This document shows positions 59,841 through 64,000 of a DNA stretch of 64,000 bases, piece by piece (the first letter of the stretch is position 1; every line of letters starts with the position of its first letter). The DNA comes from Acholoe squamosa. Taxonomy: Eukaryota > Annelida > Polychaeta > Phyllodocida > Polynoidae. The position numbers and the translations under genes are program-made. The stretch is taken from positions 50,486,166 through 50,550,165 of the forward strand of contig OX439044.1 in assembly GCA_949317995.1 (NCBI GenBank), read 5' to 3'. Under the pieces are notes generated by a model that saw only the letters and a program-made list of their open reading frames with translations, was not told where the DNA came from and made no database searches.

Positions 59841-59879
59841 CCATTGGTCAGTCAGAAATGGCAAAAAACCTTCTGGCGG

Positions 59880-60015
59880 TAATGACGTCTTGGACGACCT
59901 TGACATGAAATGTACATCAGGCAGGGGATGCTGGCGGAAGTTGGCGCTGAGGCATGCTGGGATTAGGATGAGGCGATTATTGTCAATATGGCGGCCGGGG
60001 CTGGTTTCATTGGTT
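59880..60015 (+). promoter_or_regulatory. Promoter-like cluster (CRE, ETS, ZNF143-like, YY1, CCAAT)
   Basis: TGACGTCT (59883), GCGGAAGT (59934, ETS), GGCATGCTGGGATTA (59951, similar to the ZNF143/Staf element), CAATATGGCGGCC (59984, YY1-type) and ATTGG (60009, inverted CCAAT) lie within about 130 bp. CpG and GC content are locally raised. The arrangement resembles TATA-less promoters. It could start a nested transcript or a 5'-truncated liprin isoform beginning at later exons. Confidence 0.4.
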
Positions 60016-60019
60016 GCTG

Positions 60020-62415
60020 GTGGCAGTAGTGAGGGCGGCAGCCTTATGTGTGTGTGGAGGGAAAGTAGTATTTGCCTATGGACAGAGTGGGGATTTAAAC
60101 TGATGTTTCTACTAGTACTACTGGTGCAGGCGGATGGAGACATGCCTGGTGGACTGTATAGTCCTTGTGGTCTGGTCTAGATCTTCTCATTGAGAGGACA
60201 TTGTGGTCAGACTGAAATCCCTGAAACGGCCAAAAGTACCTATACCCAGCAACCACTTTGAAATTAAGAATGACATATCTTTGACCCTGAGACATCAGTT
60301 GTATGCGTAATGGCACTGTGGTATATATACAATTACATATACAGGTATCACATCTTGACATTCCTGATTCTGGATGCCCCATACAATGGCATTAATTGTT
60401 AGAAATCTATACCAACACCTGGTCATGACATGACTTTTTGTGAGAAAGGCACTCCATACACCAACACCGGGTCACGACACGACCTTCTGGCTCAGCTGTT
60501 GCTGCACAAACTGGAATGGGCAGATCCGAAAGTCTATATAATTATATAGCTCTGATGAGCAACTCCAACCTATAGACTGCTGCCCTCCTGTTTGACTTAT
60601 GGTGGACCAACCCAGCTAGCAATGTACACAGACTACATAGAAGCAGATATGACGTAGACCTACTGAGAAATTGCCTTCTTCACCGAGTTGATATAACTTC
60701 TCCTCAAGGTCGAGGATAGCATCAGCTCTTTTGTCAGGCAGGACTGGGCCAAGAGAAAAAAAAGAGATATGTTTGAAAGTGAAGTTTTTGGCTTTTCAAC
60801 GTATGCATATAGAAATATTGCCATGTGTATCTACATGAGCATGGTAGTAAGAACAATAGAGAGAAGAGTGAAGAGCAGGCCCTTTGATTCCCGAATGGTT
60901 TTCATAGCACCAGGCCTTTGGTATGGAAGGATATTGTAAGATCAGGAGCATTACCCCGCCTTCTAATACATGTCATGCTTCAATCTCAAGATTAGACTCT
61001 ACACTGTGATGATCCGAAGAGTAATGCATATCCAATTGATAAAGTATAGAAGATTTCCTGGTATAATTGGTAGAGATAGATAAAGTGATGCCACACACAT
61101 GTAAATGTTGTATTTGTCCTAAAATCTCACATATAATTATAGAACCAGGTGCCATTAACTCAGCTTGATAAACACGGTAAAACAGACAATCACTATAGGT
61201 ATAACTTAATCCAACAATAGTGTGCGCAGGCGTAGGGAGGGTGTAGGTAGCGTGAGTCAGGGGTATTAGATGCGGGTGCGAGCGACTCATGAGGTACTCC
61301 TCTGCCAAGGATTTTATCTTTGATCCCAGACTGAGTTCCTCCCACTCCCCCTTTCCACGATCTCCCCCAACTGCTGACTCTTTGCTCTCCCCTAGGGCCA
61401 CTTTTATTTACTCCTCTCTCCAAAGACCACATGGTGTCCATGTACAGTCAACTCCCCCAATCAAGATCATGGTCCATTCTTATCAAAAGTGGACTGTACT
61501 ATAATTAATGGGTAAATATTATAAAATAGTGGAGTAGTTGAGGGGAGTATGTGAAACGCAATACATTATATCTATAGGTACACATGATCTTCTGTGGCAC
61601 AGAAGAAAGAGTGTGCACATGTTTATTTCATAAGTGACTTGTTGCTATCAAGAGGCTTCTCCAGGCGGGATCTGTGTAAACATTGTTACAATCAGTGACT
61701 TTACGTGAGGGGTAGAAGCTGGATGCTTTACCAACCGATCAGTTAATTCCCTCTATTCACTGCAGAAGTTTTAGGGTACATTGCGTAACGAGCTGTTATC
61801 ATTGCTTATCTGGGCGTACATTCTAGGGCCTTTAGGATTGAAACTTTTAGTAAATAAAAGATTACATTCAACATTGATAAAGTGGCTTTGTCACTTTGGT
61901 AGTATCATGTCCTATTTTAGCCAGAAGTGTATATTTAGCAATATATTCGCCCCCCCCCGTCTCCAATGCAAGTGAACTATATATATTTTGCACCATTCAA
62001 ATGTGTTTGCACCTTTCAAATCTGTGTGTTCTTGGTGTCTCATTGAACACAATTTTAGATATTCAAATTTGAGTATTTACATATACATATAGCTCCAGAA
62101 TTCTTAGTATTAGTCCAAGCGTTATAGGGAAACATGGAGATGAACAGGCAGTAATGTGTCCTGTAAGAGTACGGGACTTGAGCGTGTTGACCTTTCAGAA
62201 GTGCAAGCGTCAGACGTATGTATTTATTGATTTATTTTATTCATAAAATAAATCATTTTACATCAGCCACCATGTGTTCAAAATTTTGACCAATAGCTCA
62301 TCTACTGAAATCCTAGACCTCCACGGGCATAGACTTACTAGATGAATCATAGCACCTAGCACATGGTGTAGTGTTTAGTTCCCATTGAAATCAGGTAGAC
62401 CTACCTACTTTATGC
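60020..62415. other. Intronic non-coding stretch
   Basis: No exon or transposon recognised. Frames at 60973-61504 are unremarkable. Confidence 0.4.
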
Positions 62416-62420
62416 CCGTG

Positions 62421-62574
62421 TACACCATAGCAATCTCACAAACACTCCAAATTTGTGGACAGGTAAATGATTATAGCCTTTAGGCTGTGCAGTCCCTATA
62501 CACCATAACAATCTGACCCAAGCACTCCAAACACACTGACAAGTAGATGATTATAGCCTCTAGGCTGTGCAGTG
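62421..62574 (+). repeat. 78-bp tandem duplication
   Basis: TACACCATARCAATCT followed by a segment ending ATTATAGCCTYTAGGCTGTG and CAGT occurs twice, at 62421 and 62499, with several substitutions. Confidence 0.8.
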
Positions 62575-62581
62575 ATGGACT

Positions 62582-62878
62582 AAAACAGTGCTGGTCAGTA
62601 GAATCATTACCACTGCATTGGTGCATCATGATACATTGTGCAGGGCCTCAGTTAGCTATTTAAGGGCATCATGGTGCACTAAAACAGTGCTGGTCAGTAG
62701 AATCATTACCACTGCATTGGTGCATCATGATACATTGTGCAGGGCCTCAGTTAGCTATTTAAGGGCATCATGGTGCACTAAAACAGTGCTGGTAAGTAGA
62801 TTCGTTACCACTGCATTGGTGCATCATGATACATTGCGCATGGCCCCAATTAGCTATTTAAGGGGGTCATGATGCACA
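62582..62878 (+). repeat. 99-bp tandem repeat, 3 copies
   Basis: AAAACAGTGCTGGTMAGTAG starts at 62582, 62681 and 62780. The unit includes GCATTGGTGCATCATGATAC and AGCTATTTAAGGGCATCATG. Copies 1 and 2 are almost identical and copy 3 is more diverged. 99 is divisible by 3, which explains the 94-codon open frame across it. Its GCATCATGATACATT core resembles the adjacent 38-bp unit. Confidence 0.92.
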
Positions 62879-62933
62879 TCATGATGTCTTGCCAGCTCTT
62901 CATTGAAGCATCAAGATGAACATCTTCAAAAAA

Positions 62934-64000
62934 GCACACTTAACCCTTTATGGGTGGCATGATGAATTGATGCACATTTAAACCTTTATGGATGACATGA
63001 TACATTGGTGCACACTTAGACCTTTATGGATAGCATGATGCATTGTTGCACACTTAACCCTTTAGGGATGTATTGATGCACACTTAACCCTTTATAGATT
63101 GCATGATGCACACTTAACCCTTTATGGATGGCATGATACATTGATGCACACTTAACCCTTTATGGATGGCATGATGCATTGAAGCACACTGAAACCTTTA
63201 TGGATGACATGATACATTGGTGCACACTTAACCCTTTATGGATAGCCTGATGCATTGATGCACACTTAACCCTTTATAGATTGCATGATGCATTGATGCA
63301 CACTTAACCCTTTAGGGATAGCATGATGCATACTTAAACCTTTATGGATAGCATGATGCAATGATGCACACTTAGCATTTTATGGATGGCATGATGCAAT
63401 GATGCACACTTAACCCTTTATGGATGGCATGATGCATTGATGCACACTTAACCCTTTAAGGATGGCATAATGCATTGATGCACACCTAACCCTTTATGGA
63501 TGGCATGATGCATTGATGCACACTTAAACATTAATGGATGGCATGATGCATTGATGCACACTTAACCCTTTATGGATGGCATGATGCATTGATGCACACG
63601 TAACCCTTTATGGATGGCATGATGCATTGATGCACACTTAACCCTTTAAGGATGACATGATGCATTGATGCACACTTAACCCTTTATGGATGGCATGATG
63701 CATTGATGCACACTTAAACATTAATGGATAGCATGATGCATTGATGCACACGTAACCCTTTATGGATGGCATGATGCATTGATGCACACTGAAACCTTTA
63801 TGGATGACATGATACATTGGTGCACACTTAACCCTTTATGGATAGCCTGATGCATTGATGCACACTTAACCCTTTAGGTATAGCATGATGCATACTTAAA
63901 CCTTTATGGATAGTATGATGCAATGATGCACACTTAACATTATATGGATGGCATGATGCATTGATGCACACTTAAACATTTATGGATGGCATGATGCATT
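62934..64000 (+). repeat. 38-bp minisatellite running off the window
   Basis: The unit is CACACTTAACCCTTTATGGA plus TGGCATGATGCATTGATG, with about 28 or more copies to the end of the window. Some units are 30 bp. A block beginning GAAACCTTTATGGATGACAT at 63191 recurs at 63791, so the array also has a large-scale internal duplication offset by 600 bp. The array continues past position 64000 and its true length is unknown. Confidence 0.95.

Overview
This window is animal (metazoan) genomic DNA. It is intron-dominated, AT-rich by eye, uses standard GT-AG splice sites, and contains no prokaryote-style gene packing. The only host protein-coding gene I can support is liprin-alpha (PPFIA family), a presynaptic active-zone and receptor-phosphatase scaffold, read left to right on the + strand. 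Two internal exons are unmistakable. The first (31077-31178, 34 codons) contains [12 protein letters not shown]. The second (56472-56636, 55 codons) begins [20 protein letters not shown]. Both are phase 0/0 and lie back to back in the conserved N-terminal coiled coil. A third candidate exon at 10241-10351 (37 codons, ATG start, phase-0 donor) ends ...ISRFLQ and would splice onto EFAQLTKE, exactly where known liprins read ...LPQ|EFA. It does not resemble the usual MMCEVMPTISE-type N-terminus, so I call it a possible alternative first exon. The implied introns are about 20.7 kb, 25.3 kb and at least 7.4 kb.

The repeat landscape suggests a marine invertebrate. A mollusc or other lophotrochozoan is my best guess, but an invertebrate deuterostome cannot be excluded. 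A ~177-bp SINE ending in GGCGTTAAACATCTATTACTCA(CTCA)n is present in four copies, each with target-site duplications I can read (13, 8, 13 and 8 bp). There are also tRNA-like Pol III heads, several hairpin or terminal-inverted-repeat MITEs (one flanked by TTA, one by CATGTA, one by GCGAT), and a degraded non-LTR retrotransposon reverse-transcriptase C-terminus at 12830-13249.

Layout: 1-10 kb is upstream flank or upstream intron, with a TTA-flanked MITE, a GC-rich composite repeat zone (2.85-4.05 kb), an E2F/RFX-like cluster (8.5-8.7 kb) and four CACCTG E-boxes spaced 20/30/30 bp just before the candidate first exon. 10.35-31.08 kb is intron holding SINEs, the LINE relic, a ~19-copy 56-bp minisatellite and two promoter-like CpG-containing clusters (20.4-20.6 and 29.5-30.0 kb). 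31.18-56.47 kb is intron with another promoter-like cluster (39.4-39.8 kb), a 24-copy 48-bp minisatellite open in frame on both strands, and several MITEs. 56.64-64 kb is intron with a TIR element embedded in a (TA)n tract, a further promoter-like cluster (59.9-60.0 kb) and a nested set of minisatellites (78-bp, 99-bp and 38-bp units) that runs off the right edge.

Most long open frames in the window are by-products of tandem repeats or chance, and I have not annotated them as genes. The most interesting points are the non-canonical liprin-alpha N-terminus, the intronic promoter-like clusters that could drive nested transcripts or short liprin isoforms, and the minisatellite whose every unit carries TACTAAC and GTAAGT splice-like motifs.
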